From assembly GCA_964431735.1 (NCBI GenBank), contig CAYSLJ010000017.1, forward strand, positions 1-57,264: a stretch of 57,264 nucleotides of DNA. The letters are read 5' to 3'. Shown here one piece after another: positions 16,107 through 25,600 of this stretch. The translations under genes were made by a program, and so were the position numbers. The notes under the pieces are model-generated. The model had not been told where the DNA came from, ran no database searches, and saw only the letters and a list, made by a program, of their open reading frames with translations. Source of the stretch: CALARM01 sp964431735 (GTDB lineage: Bacteria; Vulcanimicrobiota; SpSt-956; JAKJGF01). How positions within the stretch are numbered: the first letter of the stretch is position 1; the number at the start of each line of letters is the position of its first letter.

Positions 16107-18314
16107 ATGTATTATAGAAAAATTCTGATAGCAGACGATGATACGACTATTTTAAGATTATATACAAGTGTATTGACAAAGAAAACTTCTGTTTTAGAAG
16201 AAGATTTTATCCTGGAAACATTCGAGAACGGCAGCTCTTTACTGGAACATTTTAAAAGTGAATGGAACAGCGGAAACAGAATACCTCTCTGTATACTCGA
16301 TATGAATATGCCCGGTATGAATGGTCTGGAAACTGCCAGGGAAATAAGGAATATTGACAGTAATGTTATTATAATTATTGTTACTGCTTATGCCAACACA
16401 TCTCTTGCAACACTGAAAGAAAGTCTCAAACAAAATATTTATTACATAAGAAAACCTTTTAATAAAGAAGAAATTTATTGCCTTACAGATTCTCTTGTTA
16501 AAGGATGGAATAAAAATTTTGAAGTTTCTAAATATAAAGATCAGCTTGAAGAACTGGTAGTTAAACGTACCTGTGAACTTGAAACTGTTATTGAAAAGCT
16601 TGAAAAAGAAATTGCTACAAGAATTCAGGTGGAGAAATCACTTCGTGATAGTGAAGAGAGATACAGACATATTACCAATACAATTACAGATTATATCTAT
16701 ACTGTGCATTTACAGGATAATAGACCTGCAAAAACAATCCACAGTCCCGCCTGTGTTGCCATTACAGGTTACAGGACTGAAGAATTTAACCTCAATCCCT
16801 ATTTGTGGTTACAGATGGTACCGGAAGAGGATAGAAAGATAGTAAAAGATTATGCCGCACAGATTTTATCAGGTGGAAATGTAAAACCGGTAGAACATCG
16901 TATAATACATAAAAATGGCTCTGTAAAATGGATAAGAAATACACCTGCTCTGCATTATGATAAACTGGGGAACCTCCTTTCTTATGACGGACTTGTTCAG
17001 GACATTACAGATAGAAAACAGGCGGAAGAGGCTCTCCATGACAGACTTGCCATGGAAGAACTGGCAACAATTATTTCAAGTTATTTTATAAATCTTCCTT
17101 TCTCCGAAGTTGACAGGGAAATTATCTGTGCCCTTCAGTCCATAGGAGAGTTTGTGGGAGTCGAGCGATGTTTTATAAGTCTTTATTCAGGTGAATATAA
17201 TAAACTTGAACTTATATATGAATGGTGCAATAATGATGTAATACCCGGCGCAAATATGGTGTTTCTGGAACAGATATTCAATGATCCGGAAAAGCTTGAA
17301 AAGTTTGATCATCTTTATATATCATCCCTTTCGCCTTTTTACGGAGACACCGGTATAGGGAAATCACTGATTCAGTCTTACGGTATACAGTCCATACTTA
17401 TTATTCCTCTCAGGTTCAGTAATAAGCAGACCGGATGTTTCGGCCTTTATTCGGAAAAGAGTGAAAAAGTATGGAAAGAAGAAGACATAAGGCTTTTAAA
17501 GATGGTGGGAGAAATATTTGTTCATTCTCTGGAAAGGAAACAGGCAGAGGAAGAGCTTAAGAAATACAGAGAACGTCTTGAATATCTTGTAGCAGAACGT
17601 ACGGCAGCACTTACAAAAGCGACTGACCAGCTGGTAAGAAGCGAACGTCTTGCTGCCACAGGCCAGCTGGCTGCTTCTATTGCCCATGAAATAAATTCAC
17701 CTCTTCAGGCAATAACAGTTTTGCTGAGCAATCTCAAACTTAAATATAAAGATGACGATTATCTGTCAGATAATATTGAGATACTGAGAGACGCTTTCGG
17801 AAGTATAAGGGATACAGTTAAAAATCTTCTCGATCTTAACCGTCCTGGTAAAGAAAAAAAACAGCCAGTACATATAAATAAAGTTATAGAAAATACAATT
17901 TCCCTTTTGAAAAGTTATTTAAAGAAAAATTCTGTGAAGATTACTCTTAATTTGTCTGAAAAAAATCCTCTTATTATAGCGTCACCCCAGCAATTGGGAC
18001 AGGTTTTTGTAAATCTCATAAATAATGCTATAGAAGCAATGAGTGTTTCAGAGAATAAAAATGAAATATTCATAGAAACAGATTTTGAAAAAGAATATGT
18101 TATAATTAAAATCAGGGATACGGGAATCGGTATACATGAAGAAGAACTAAAGAATATCTTCGATCCATTTTATACAAAGAAAAAAGTAATGGGTATGGGG
18201 GTTGGACTCACTATATGTCATGGTATTGTCGAAGAAAATAAAGGTACCATAGAGGCGAGAAATGCTTCAGGAGGAGGAGCGGAGTTTGTTATAACTCTAC
18301 CGGTAAAACAGTAA
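16107..18314 (+). CDS. Histidine kinase with N-terminal receiver: REC-PAS-GAF-HisKA-HATPase
   Basis: A 735-residue cytoplasmic kinase. The N-terminal REC (3-125) has phospho-acceptor Asp65 in LDMNMPGMNG. A coiled coil (about 145-190) leads to a PAS domain (about 190-305, ending VQDITDRKQAEEAL), then a GAF (about 310-470), a second coiled coil, HisKA with ASIAHEINSPL (His527) and HATPase_c with MGVGLTICHGIV. An N-terminal receiver means it can itself be the target of another kinase, and the window has two others. Start ATG follows GGAGG. The response regulator 71 bp downstream is its likely partner. Confidence 0.93.
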   Translation: MYYRKILIADDDTTILRLYTSVLTKKTSVLEEDFILETFENGSSLLEHFKSEWNSGNRIPLCILDMNMPGMNGLETAREIRNIDSNVIIIIVTAYANTSLATLKESLKQNIYYIRKPFNKEEIYCLTDSLVKGWNKNFEVSKYKDQLEELVVKRTCELETVIEKLEKEIATRIQVEKSLRDSEERYRHITNTITDYIYTVHLQDNRPAKTIHSPACVAITGYRTEEFNLNPYLWLQMVPEEDRKIVKDYAAQILSGGNVKPVEHRIIHKNGSVKWIRNTPALHYDKLGNLLSYDGLVQDITDRKQAEEALHDRLAMEELATIISSYFINLPFSEVDREIICALQSIGEFVGVERCFISLYSGEYNKLELIYEWCNNDVIPGANMVFLEQIFNDPEKLEKFDHLYISSLSPFYGDTGIGKSLIQSYGIQSILIIPLRFSNKQTGCFGLYSEKSEKVWKEEDIRLLKMVGEIFVHSLERKQAEEELKKYRERLEYLVAERTAALTKATDQLVRSERLAATGQLAASIAHEINSPLQAITVLLSNLKLKYKDDDYLSDNIEILRDAFGSIRDTVKNLLDLNRPGKEKKQPVHINKVIENTISLLKSYLKKNSVKITLNLSEKNPLIIASPQQLGQVFVNLINNAIEAMSVSENKNEIFIETDFEKEYVIIKIRDTGIGIHEEELKNIFDPFYTKKKVMGMGVGLTICHGIVEENKGTIEARNASGGGAEFVITLPVKQ

Positions 18315-18385
18315 TCAGTGACCGGTAAACCTGTGAGTATTATAAGCATCTTGCCCGTCATAATTCAGTAAAAAGGAGAATTACC

Positions 18386-18970
18386 ATGAATAAATACAGG
18401 ATACTTTTAGTTGATGATGACCGGTTAATTTTAAAAGCCATGTCTTTATCAATTAAGAACAAGGGTTACAGAGTTACTACTGCATGCAGTGGCGAAGAAG
18501 CAATTGATATTTTATCAAAAGAGCATATTGATTTAGTCATTACAGATCTTGTTATGGAACAGGTTGGAGGAATTGACGTTCTCAGAAAAGCAAAAGAAAT
18601 TGACAGCGAAATTATGGTTATCATATTGACCGGTTACGGAGATATAACATCTGCCATAGAAGCACTCAGATCTGACGCAGATGATTATCTGTTGAAACCA
18701 TGTGAAGATGAGGAAATTTATTTTAAAATAGCAGGTTTACTTGAAAAACAGGATCTCAGAAGAAAAATAAAAATCTATGAGAAAATATTGCCTGTTTGCA
18801 GTGTATGCAAACAAATAAGAGATGATACGGATAAAGTTCATGGAACCGGTGACTGGATGTCACTGGAGAATTATGTCTGTAAAAAATCAGGTATGGAATT
18901 CTCCCATACCTATTGCCCTGTATGTAAAAAGAAAGTACTTGAAGAATTGAAAAGAGAGTTCGGCGGGTAG
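18386..18970 (+). CDS. Response regulator with C-terminal Cys-rich (CxxC...CxxC) domain
   Basis: A 194-residue protein. The REC domain (1-120) has DDD near residue 11, phospho-acceptor Asp54, a switch Thr in ILTGY and Lys in LLKP. The C-terminal 60 residues carry VCSVCKQIRDD...GDWMSLENY...HTYCPVCKK, a four-Cys motif found at the ends of various bacterial REC and PAS proteins and probably metal binding; its function is not established. There is no DNA-binding domain, so output is probably protein-protein. Start ATG follows AAAAAGGAG. Likely partner of the upstream kinase. Confidence 0.9.
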   Translation: MNKYRILLVDDDRLILKAMSLSIKNKGYRVTTACSGEEAIDILSKEHIDLVITDLVMEQVGGIDVLRKAKEIDSEIMVIILTGYGDITSAIEALRSDADDYLLKPCEDEEIYFKIAGLLEKQDLRRKIKIYEKILPVCSVCKQIRDDTDKVHGTGDWMSLENYVCKKSGMEFSHTYCPVCKKKVLEELKREFGG

Positions 18971-19018
18971 TGAGTTGTGAGTCGTGAGTCGTAGAACTTA
19001 CGCTTTACGCGTCACGAG
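18969..19018. repeat. Convergent heptamer arrays
   Basis: GTGAGTT/GTGAGTC/GTGAGTC on the left; TTACGCT/TTACGCG/TCACGAG on the right. The right part joins the half copy of the 105-bp element. Confidence 0.65.
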
Positions 19019-19052
19019 AGCAGATATTTATTATTTATACTCACCTCAGTAA
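19006..19052. mobile_element. Half copy of the 105-bp MITE-like element, overlapping a gene 3' end
   Basis: ACGCGTCACGAG, the AT-rich arm and the terminal inverted repeat TTATACTCACCTCAGTAA (19035-19052) match the right half of the copies at 2671-2775 and 34536-34640. The left half is missing. Read on the minus strand, this segment encodes the last residues of the helicase (TEVSINNKYLLS and stop). Confidence 0.7.
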
Positions 19053-21330
19053 CTTCCCTGAGTTCTTTTTTCAATCCTTCAAGTATAAACAGTGTGGCAG
19101 TTTTATTCAGATAATTTTCAGGATAAGGACTTGTAGACGAATAAATACACTTAAAGCATCCGTTTTCACATTTACATCTCATTACCAGGTCAAAAGCCTG
19201 ATTTACAATATGATGGAATAATGCGGCCCCTTTTAAGGCATATCCTATTCCTCCAGGATATCTGTCATATATAAATACAGTAGGTTTGCCTGTTACGGGA
19301 TGAAAAGGATTTACTGCAGTTCCAATGTCTCCTGTTTCACATAGAATAAATACAGGAATAATACAGGAAATAACATGACCTGCACCATAAAGTCCTCCGC
19401 TTATATCTAGACCTGCATTCCTGAGAGTCTTCTGTACGGACCCTGACAGGGTAAACCAGAAACCTGTCGTTTCCATAACAGATGCTTCAAGATTAATGGG
19501 TAATGTTTTTAAATACATACCTGTAAGTAATTCTATCTGTCTGTATGATGTACATTTTTCTTTAATCTTAAGTTTTCCATGATAAATTTCTTTGAACAGA
19601 GTTTCTTTAACCGGAGATATTTCAACTTCTGTTATAATCTGTGGTTTTGTATAATATCCTGCTTCATCTGCCACTACATAGATTTTTTTCTTCTTTTCAT
19701 CCAGTTCCAGAACTCTGAAGGTTTCCCCCTGATGTATATATATAGCATGGGTATGAAAATAAAATTTTACATTTCTTTTATATATGTATCCGAGTGTATT
19801 ACAGGGAGGGGAATTATTCACTATTTCATAGTTTTCGCCGGAAGAAGAACGTAAATGAAAATCTTCTGCCGGATAATAGTTATCTATATTCCAGTGAAAC
19901 CTGTGTTCTTTGTAAAATAAATAGTTTTTCTCGTTGTACGCCCTGATAAAAGGTAAGAGAGAACTGCCGAAATAATATTCGTCTCCCTCTGAAAGGGGCA
20001 GTTCATAAGATGCACATCTCAGGTGCCCGTCTGTTATATAAGGATTATCAGTATCTATAATGCAGGTTTCATAATTTGAATTGAAGAAATCATTTCCATG
20101 ATGGAGATAATACTGATCGTGAGGAGAAGCAGATGAAATTACTACGACTATAGAAGAACCTGTTCTTCTCCCCACCCTTCCTGCTTCCTGCCATACACTC
20201 ATAATACTTCCAGGGAAACCAACTATGACACAGGCATCCAGTGAGCCTATATCCACTCCTACCTCCAGAGCGCTTGTAGTTACTACTCCCAGAATTTCTC
20301 CTGATACAAGCTTCCTTTCTATTCTTCTTCTGAGTTCAGGCACATATCCTGCTCTATAGGAAGTAATTCTGTCTACAAGAGAAGAATGACTGCCTGAAAG
20401 TAGATCCTGTGTTGTTTTCATTATTATTTCAGCCTGAACCCTTGTCCCTGTGAACACTATTGTTCTTACATTTGAAGATATGAGATGATAGAGGAGAAGG
20501 CTTGCTTCCGTATTTATACTTCTCCCCGGCCCTTCTTCCTGGGCAGGTTCCCAGAAAAGAAAGGTTTTTTCTCCGGAAGGAGCACCACTTTCTCCTATAA
20601 GCTCAAAATCCAGAAGAGTAAGTTTTCTGGCAAGTTCAAGAGGATTGGCTATTGTAGCAGAAGAACATATAAATTGCGGATTACTGCCATAATGGTGACA
20701 GATTCTCCTGAAACGCCTCAACACAAAGGCAATATTCGAGCCGAATACGCCTCTGTATGTATGTAATTCATCCATTACAACAAATTTAAGATTTTGAAAA
20801 AAATGTTTCCATTTTTCATGATTCGGTAAAATACCAATATGTAACATGTCAGGTGTAGTAATAATAATATTTGCATTTTTTCTGAGTTTTTTTCTTGTTT
20901 CTTTTGGAGTATCACCGTCATATATGCCGTAATTAAAATCTCCGTAATAAAAAGCATAATTATATTTTTCAAGTCTTGCAGATTGATTCTGAGCCAGAGC
21001 CTTTGACGGGAATATATAAAGAGCTTTATTGGATATGTTACCCATGATGGATTCAATCACAGGAAGATTATAGCAGAGAGATTTTCCACTTGCAGTTCTG
21101 GTAGATATAACTATATTTTTCCCTTCTCTTATGGCATTTATGGCATCTACCTGATGGCTGTAAAAACGGGTAAGATTCCCTTTATTTAATATTTCTTCCA
21201 GCCTCCAGTGGACAGGGTTTTTTAGTTCGCCATAAACCGGTTCTATGGCAGGAAGGTTTTTTTGAAATATTATTGCTTTTTCTTCCCCTATTTCCTGGAA
21301 AAAATTCATTAATAAATCATGGTAAAACAT
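19012..21330 (-). CDS. DEAD/DEAH-box helicase with DUF1998 domain (YprA/MrfA-like)
   Basis: A 772-residue SF2 helicase of the family that includes Bacillus MrfA (YprA), which acts in excision of mitomycin lesions. Visible motifs: Walker A STRTASGKSLCY (about 75-85), DELH box, SATIAN motif III, QEAGRVGRRTG motif VI. The C-terminal DUF1998 domain has the four-Cys site CKCENGCFKC near residue 720-730. Bacillus MrfA works with the exonuclease MrfB; no such gene is in the window. The ATG follows AGGTAA. The C-terminal dozen residues are encoded by a MITE half copy, so the native C-terminus was probably replaced. The core is intact, so activity is likely retained. Confidence 0.92.
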   Translation of the reverse strand: MFYHDLLMNFFQEIGEEKAIIFQKNLPAIEPVYGELKNPVHWRLEEILNKGNLTRFYSHQVDAINAIREGKNIVISTRTASGKSLCYNLPVIESIMGNISNKALYIFPSKALAQNQSARLEKYNYAFYYGDFNYGIYDGDTPKETRKKLRKNANIIITTPDMLHIGILPNHEKWKHFFQNLKFVVMDELHTYRGVFGSNIAFVLRRFRRICHHYGSNPQFICSSATIANPLELARKLTLLDFELIGESGAPSGEKTFLFWEPAQEEGPGRSINTEASLLLYHLISSNVRTIVFTGTRVQAEIIMKTTQDLLSGSHSSLVDRITSYRAGYVPELRRRIERKLVSGEILGVVTTSALEVGVDIGSLDACVIVGFPGSIMSVWQEAGRVGRRTGSSIVVVISSASPHDQYYLHHGNDFFNSNYETCIIDTDNPYITDGHLRCASYELPLSEGDEYYFGSSLLPFIRAYNEKNYLFYKEHRFHWNIDNYYPAEDFHLRSSSGENYEIVNNSPPCNTLGYIYKRNVKFYFHTHAIYIHQGETFRVLELDEKKKKIYVVADEAGYYTKPQIITEVEISPVKETLFKEIYHGKLKIKEKCTSYRQIELLTGMYLKTLPINLEASVMETTGFWFTLSGSVQKTLRNAGLDISGGLYGAGHVISCIIPVFILCETGDIGTAVNPFHPVTGKPTVFIYDRYPGGIGYALKGAALFHHIVNQAFDLVMRCKCENGCFKCIYSSTSPYPENYLNKTATLFILEGLKKELREVTEVSINNKYLLS

Positions 21331-21350
21331 GTTGATTACCTGTTTTATGA

Positions 21351-21411
21351 ATCGTGATGCGTAATGCGTAATGCGTAATGCGTAATGTATTCACTCGCAT
21401 CACGCATTACG
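21351..21411. repeat. Convergent heptamer arrays
   Basis: GTGATGC followed by four GTAATG(C) units on the left; CATCACG/CATTACG on the right. The right side provides the last codons (RNA) and TGA of the CCA enzyme gene. Confidence 0.7.
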
Positions 21412-22701
21412 AAGAATATTCTCTACAAATTTCAATGCTTCTTCTCTTGTTTTAATTATTTCTTCAACCTGCTGTTCTTCTATGAGATAAAATATTTTTT
21501 TAAACTCCGGCCCCGGTTTCAGATTAAATAATTCAATTAAATCATGTCCTTTTATCAGACGGGGACTTCCCCATAAAGGTTTTATCTTATTATAATAAAT
21601 GTTTAATATATGAGTGACTTCCTCTCTCGAGACTATTCCTGCAGAAAGTGCTGTAAAAAGTATAGCTATACCATCATTACCTGTGTTACGAAAGAAATCC
21701 AGAATAAATATATTACCGGTTTTGTTTTTTCCCTGAACTATATCTCTGTAATATGTTACGAGTCTGGTTATAGTATCTGTCTTATAATTACTCATTTTAA
21801 GATTACGACAGATATTTTCTATTGAATTATATGTTCCCTGAAGTAAAAAACTGAATTTTGTCATGGATTTTCTGGATGGACCTGCCATATAAATGTTTAT
21901 CTCTTCTGAATATTCCGGAAACATATGTATAAATTCTCCTGAAAGTATGTTTTCCAATGTTTCGTATATATGCCAGTCCTGCTGTGGAACCTCCGGAATT
22001 ATAGCCATAAATAATCCACTGTCATACATCTGTTTCACATATTTAGAACTTTGATCGGAGTCAAGCATTTTAAACAGTTCTGTTTCTATTCTTTCCCGTG
22101 AAACCCTTATTATTCTGTCTTTGTAGCTCTCTATTAATTTAAGTGTATCAGGGGAAATATTAAAATTTAATTTTGATGCGAACCGGAATGCTCTGACCAT
22201 TCTCAGAGGATCATCTGTTAATGAGTTCTCTGAAACCACTCTTATAATTTTATTTTTGATATCGTCTATACCGCTGGTCGGGTCTATAAAATTACATTCA
22301 TGACCGGAAAAACAATCATTAAATGATATGGAAATGGAATTTATGGTAAAATCTCTTTTATATATGTCATCAATTATATCATTGCCTCTTGTTTGAGAGA
22401 AATCCATCGTAAGTTCGCTGTTTCTGTTTTTTTTTATTACAACCCTTCCTGTTTCCTCTTCTTCGTCAAGCATTACAAAAGAACCGCCTGTTCTTCTGGA
22501 GAATTTCCTGGCAAGTTTAAGGGCCATATCAGATGTAAAATCCATGTCAGTATTTTTATTAACAGTGCCTGTGAGATAATCCCTTATTATTCCGCCAACT
22601 ATATACACTTTGCTGTTAAGTTCTTTTGAGAGGAGGAAAAGTTCTCTGTAAACGGGATCATTCAGAATAGTCTTTTGTAAATTCTCTAAATCTATATTCA
22701 A
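21400..22701 (-). CDS. cca: CCA tRNA nucleotidyltransferase / poly(A) polymerase family
   Basis: Class II nucleotidyltransferase of 433 residues that adds or repairs the 3' CCA of tRNA. Motif A is VYIVGGIIRDYLTG with the metal-binding Asp pair in NTDMDF (about 52-57). Motif B is the KRDFTINS stretch. The nucleotide-selecting DPLRMVRAFRFA and the RVSRERIETELFKML follow. The C-terminal half is all-helical with no HD domain. The start is a TTG (MNIDLEN) directly after an array with no Shine-Dalgarno; no better start exists upstream of the catalytic motif. A poly(A) polymerase role cannot be excluded. The stop lies in a heptamer array. Confidence 0.92.
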   Translation of the reverse strand: MNIDLENLQKTILNDPVYRELFLLSKELNSKVYIVGGIIRDYLTGTVNKNTDMDFTSDMALKLARKFSRRTGGSFVMLDEEEETGRVVIKKNRNSELTMDFSQTRGNDIIDDIYKRDFTINSISISFNDCFSGHECNFIDPTSGIDDIKNKIIRVVSENSLTDDPLRMVRAFRFASKLNFNISPDTLKLIESYKDRIIRVSRERIETELFKMLDSDQSSKYVKQMYDSGLFMAIIPEVPQQDWHIYETLENILSGEFIHMFPEYSEEINIYMAGPSRKSMTKFSFLLQGTYNSIENICRNLKMSNYKTDTITRLVTYYRDIVQGKNKTGNIFILDFFRNTGNDGIAILFTALSAGIVSREEVTHILNIYYNKIKPLWGSPRLIKGHDLIELFNLKPGPEFKKIFYLIEEQQVEEIIKTREEALKFVENILRNA

Positions 22702-22706
22702 TTAAA

Positions 22707-22757
22707 TCGTAACGCGTGACACGTAACGCGTAACGCGTCACGAATCACCACTCACTT
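22707..22757. repeat. Convergent heptamer arrays
   Basis: GTAACGC/GTGACAC/GTAACGC on the left; GTAACGCGTCACGAATCACCACTC on the right runs into the kinase gene and encodes its C-terminal SGDS and stop. Confidence 0.65.
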
Positions 22758-25443
22758 TCTCCAATGCTTTTTCTTTATGATTTTTTATTTCTATATTTTT
22801 GGGAGCCATTTTCAGTGCTTTATCGAAACATTCAATAGCTTCTTTATATTTACCGAGAGCCAGTAAGATTTCGCCCTTTGTATCCCATGCAGCATAGTTA
22901 TCAGGTGTCAGTTTTATAGCCTTTTCCACACATTCAACTGCTTCTCTGTAATGTTTCAATTTATATAAACTATTTGCTCTGTTATTCCATGCATAACTGT
23001 ATCCGGGATCAATGTCCAGAACCTTATCGTAACATTTGATAGCTTCTTTATACTGTTGTTCTTCATATAGAGCAACACCTCTGTTAAACCAGGCAATAAG
23101 ATAATTTGCATCGATATTTATTGCTTTATCATAACACTTGATGGCTTCTCTGTATTTTTTCTGTTCTGTCAGAGAATCACCTTTATAAATCCAGGCATTC
23201 CCGTATTCTGGATTAACCTCCAGTGCTTTATCATAACATTTAATGGCTTCCGTGTATTTTTCCTGACCAAAAAAGGCATTGCCTTTGTTAAACCAGGCAT
23301 AAAGATATTTCGGATCAATCTTCAACGCTTTATCATAACACTCAATAGCTTCTTTGTATTTCTTTCTTTTTGCCAGAACAAGACCTTTATTATACCAGGG
23401 GGCACTGTACAGAGGATCAATTCTTAAAGCTTTATCATAACACTCCAGGGCATTTTCATAGTTTCCTTCATATTCCATGGTAAGCCCTTTTGAAAACCAG
23501 ATTTTGCTATAATTAGGGTCAATCTCCAGTGCTCTGTCATAACAATTCAGTGCTTCTTTATAGTTACCCAGTTTATGCATGGCATTACCCCTGTCAAACC
23601 ATGCATAGGTATATTTACTGTCCATCTGAATAGCTTTATCGAAGCATGTGACTGCATCTTCATTTTTCCCTGTGTCAAATAATGTTTTCCCTTTACTGTA
23701 CCAGATCCCGGCAGAGGGAGAAAGTTCTATGGCTTTATCAAAACACTCTATTGCTTCTTCATATTTTCCCAGTTTATACAGGTGAATTCCTTTACTGTAC
23801 CAGGCATCAGAATATTTCAGATCTATTTCAAGAGCTTTATTGTCACATTGTATTGCTTCTTCATATTTTCCCAGTTTAAATAGAATATTTCCTTTATTTA
23901 TAAGACCATGAACATATGATGGTTTTATTTCCAGAGCTTTATCGTAGCACTTAATGGCTTCTTCGTATTTTTTCTGAATATATAAACTATTGCCTTTATT
24001 TTCCCAGGCTTCCAGATATTTACTGTCTTCATTCAGTGCTTTATCATAGTACTTTATAGCTTCTTCGTATTTGCCTTCATAATACAATCCCATTCCTTTA
24101 CCATTCAGTGAACATGCAGAACCCGGTTCAATTTCTATGGCTTTATCAAAACATTTTATGCCTTCATCATATTTGTTTTTATCATAAAGGGCATATCCCT
24201 TGTTAATCAATGGAACTATATATTTCGGGTCGAGCTCTATGGCTTTATCATAGCATTTAATTGCTTCTTCATAGATTTTTATCTGTTTCAGGGCATTTCC
24301 TCTGTTAATCAGTGCAGGAATATATTTCGGATCAAAATCCAGTGCTTTATTGTAATATTTTATTGAGTCTTCATAGTGCTTTTTTTCACTCAAAGCCAGT
24401 CCTCTGTTATTTAATATATAGGGGAGAGATTTCCAGGCAAGAATAGATAACAATACCGCTGCGATTACAGCAATCACAGATATACCATATTTTTTCCCGG
24501 AACTGTAATGTTGCTCTATATGTTTCTTAGCCGGTTCCCCCTTTTTTTTACCAGGAAAATTTTCCAGCTCAGATTTCATTTCTCTGGCACTGGTATAACG
24601 ATCTTTAGCTTCTCTTGACAGAGCTTTCATAACGATATCTTCAAGTTTTGCCGGCACAGAAGGTTTTAATTCTCTTACCGGTTTAAATGAAAGCGGAGCC
24701 TGTGGATGTTCACCTGTAAGAAGGCAGTGCATGGTTCCGCCGAGAGAGTAAATATCGCTTCTCGGCTCAGGTTTACCCTGGAAAACCTCTTCCGGTGCAA
24801 AGGCAGGTGTTCCGATTACGGTCATTGTGCTTTCACTGCCGGGTGTTATGGGCCTTGCTATGCCGAAATCTATGAGTATTATTTTTTCGTCTTTACGAAC
24901 CATAATATTGGCCGGTTTTAAATCTCTATATACAATTGGCGGTGACTGATTGTGGAGATAATCCAGTGCATCCAGAATTTCTATAGACCATTTTATTACT
25001 ATATCTTCAGGAATACCGTCTTCTTTGTAAGAATTTATAACTGTCTCCAGGTCTTTACCTTCAATATAGTCCATTACAAGATAGTAACGTCCGCCTTCTA
25101 CAAAATAATCTTTTACCACAGGAAGGTTGGGATGTCTCAGATGATAAAGAATTTTTGCCTCTTTTCTGAAACTATCAATCATATATTGATTTTCTTCCGT
25201 AGAAACTGCAGGTGTTAACATTTCTTTTACCGCGCAGATACTCATTTCAAATCTGTGATCAACTGCTTCATAAACTGCTCCCATACCGCCACTCTTGATC
25301 TTGCCTTTTATTTCATAACGTTTATCAAGCATTGTACCGATTTTTAAACCATCACAGGGATTGACTGTTTCTCTGCCACAGTTTTTACATAATCTTTCAT
25401 TGTCTTTATTTTCATAACCGCATTTGTTACAGTATATGGCCAA
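22738..25443 (-). CDS. Zinc-ribbon Ser/Thr protein kinase with transmembrane segment and 16 TPRs
   Basis: A 901-residue membrane kinase. A double-CxxC ribbon (CNKCGYENKDNERLCKNCG, residues 4-22) precedes a kinase domain (about 38-295) with Gly-rich SGGMGAVYEA, catalytic Lys in AVKEM, YRDLKPANIM (Asp174; the usual HRD His is Tyr172), DFG in LIDFGIARP and FAPEE. A single TM segment near 325-343 separates it from sixteen 34-residue TPR units of the form Y-EAI-CYDKALEIDPKY (about 350-895). Kinase inside, TPRs probably outside. The TTG start has GAGGTG 7 nt upstream. Paralogous to the kinase of the PilM fusion at 48298. A PP2C phosphatase is divergently encoded next door. The C-terminal codons come from a heptamer array. 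Confidence 0.93.
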   Translation of the reverse strand: MAIYCNKCGYENKDNERLCKNCGRETVNPCDGLKIGTMLDKRYEIKGKIKSGGMGAVYEAVDHRFEMSICAVKEMLTPAVSTEENQYMIDSFRKEAKILYHLRHPNLPVVKDYFVEGGRYYLVMDYIEGKDLETVINSYKEDGIPEDIVIKWSIEILDALDYLHNQSPPIVYRDLKPANIMVRKDEKIILIDFGIARPITPGSESTMTVIGTPAFAPEEVFQGKPEPRSDIYSLGGTMHCLLTGEHPQAPLSFKPVRELKPSVPAKLEDIVMKALSREAKDRYTSAREMKSELENFPGKKKGEPAKKHIEQHYSSGKKYGISVIAVIAAVLLSILAWKSLPYILNNRGLALSEKKHYEDSIKYYNKALDFDPKYIPALINRGNALKQIKIYEEAIKCYDKAIELDPKYIVPLINKGYALYDKNKYDEGIKCFDKAIEIEPGSACSLNGKGMGLYYEGKYEEAIKYYDKALNEDSKYLEAWENKGNSLYIQKKYEEAIKCYDKALEIKPSYVHGLINKGNILFKLGKYEEAIQCDNKALEIDLKYSDAWYSKGIHLYKLGKYEEAIECFDKAIELSPSAGIWYSKGKTLFDTGKNEDAVTCFDKAIQMDSKYTYAWFDRGNAMHKLGNYKEALNCYDRALEIDPNYSKIWFSKGLTMEYEGNYENALECYDKALRIDPLYSAPWYNKGLVLAKRKKYKEAIECYDKALKIDPKYLYAWFNKGNAFFGQEKYTEAIKCYDKALEVNPEYGNAWIYKGDSLTEQKKYREAIKCYDKAINIDANYLIAWFNRGVALYEEQQYKEAIKCYDKVLDIDPGYSYAWNNRANSLYKLKHYREAVECVEKAIKLTPDNYAAWDTKGEILLALGKYKEAIECFDKALKMAPKNIEIKNHKEKALEKVSGDS

Positions 25444-25460
25444 TTTTTTACACCTCAGGG

Positions 25461-25536
25461 GCGTGACGCGTGACGCGTGACGCGTGACGGGTGGAGGCTA
25501 TCCACACACTCAATACTCACTATTCACTGTTTACTC
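25461..25536. repeat. Convergent heptamer arrays (GCGTGAC x4 facing TCACTAT type)
   Basis: Four perfect GCGTGAC units at 25461-25488, then a short spacer and looser CACACTC/AATACTCAC/TATTCAC units on the right. They lie at the 5' side of the kinase gene. The whole 394-bp gap 25444-25837 holds only repeats; no gene or clear promoter was found in it. Confidence 0.7.
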
Positions 25537-25600
25537 TAAAAGTCCTGCTATGTGAATAATTCTGGAGAAAAAAGAGGATTTTTTTGAAAAGTGTGAAATT

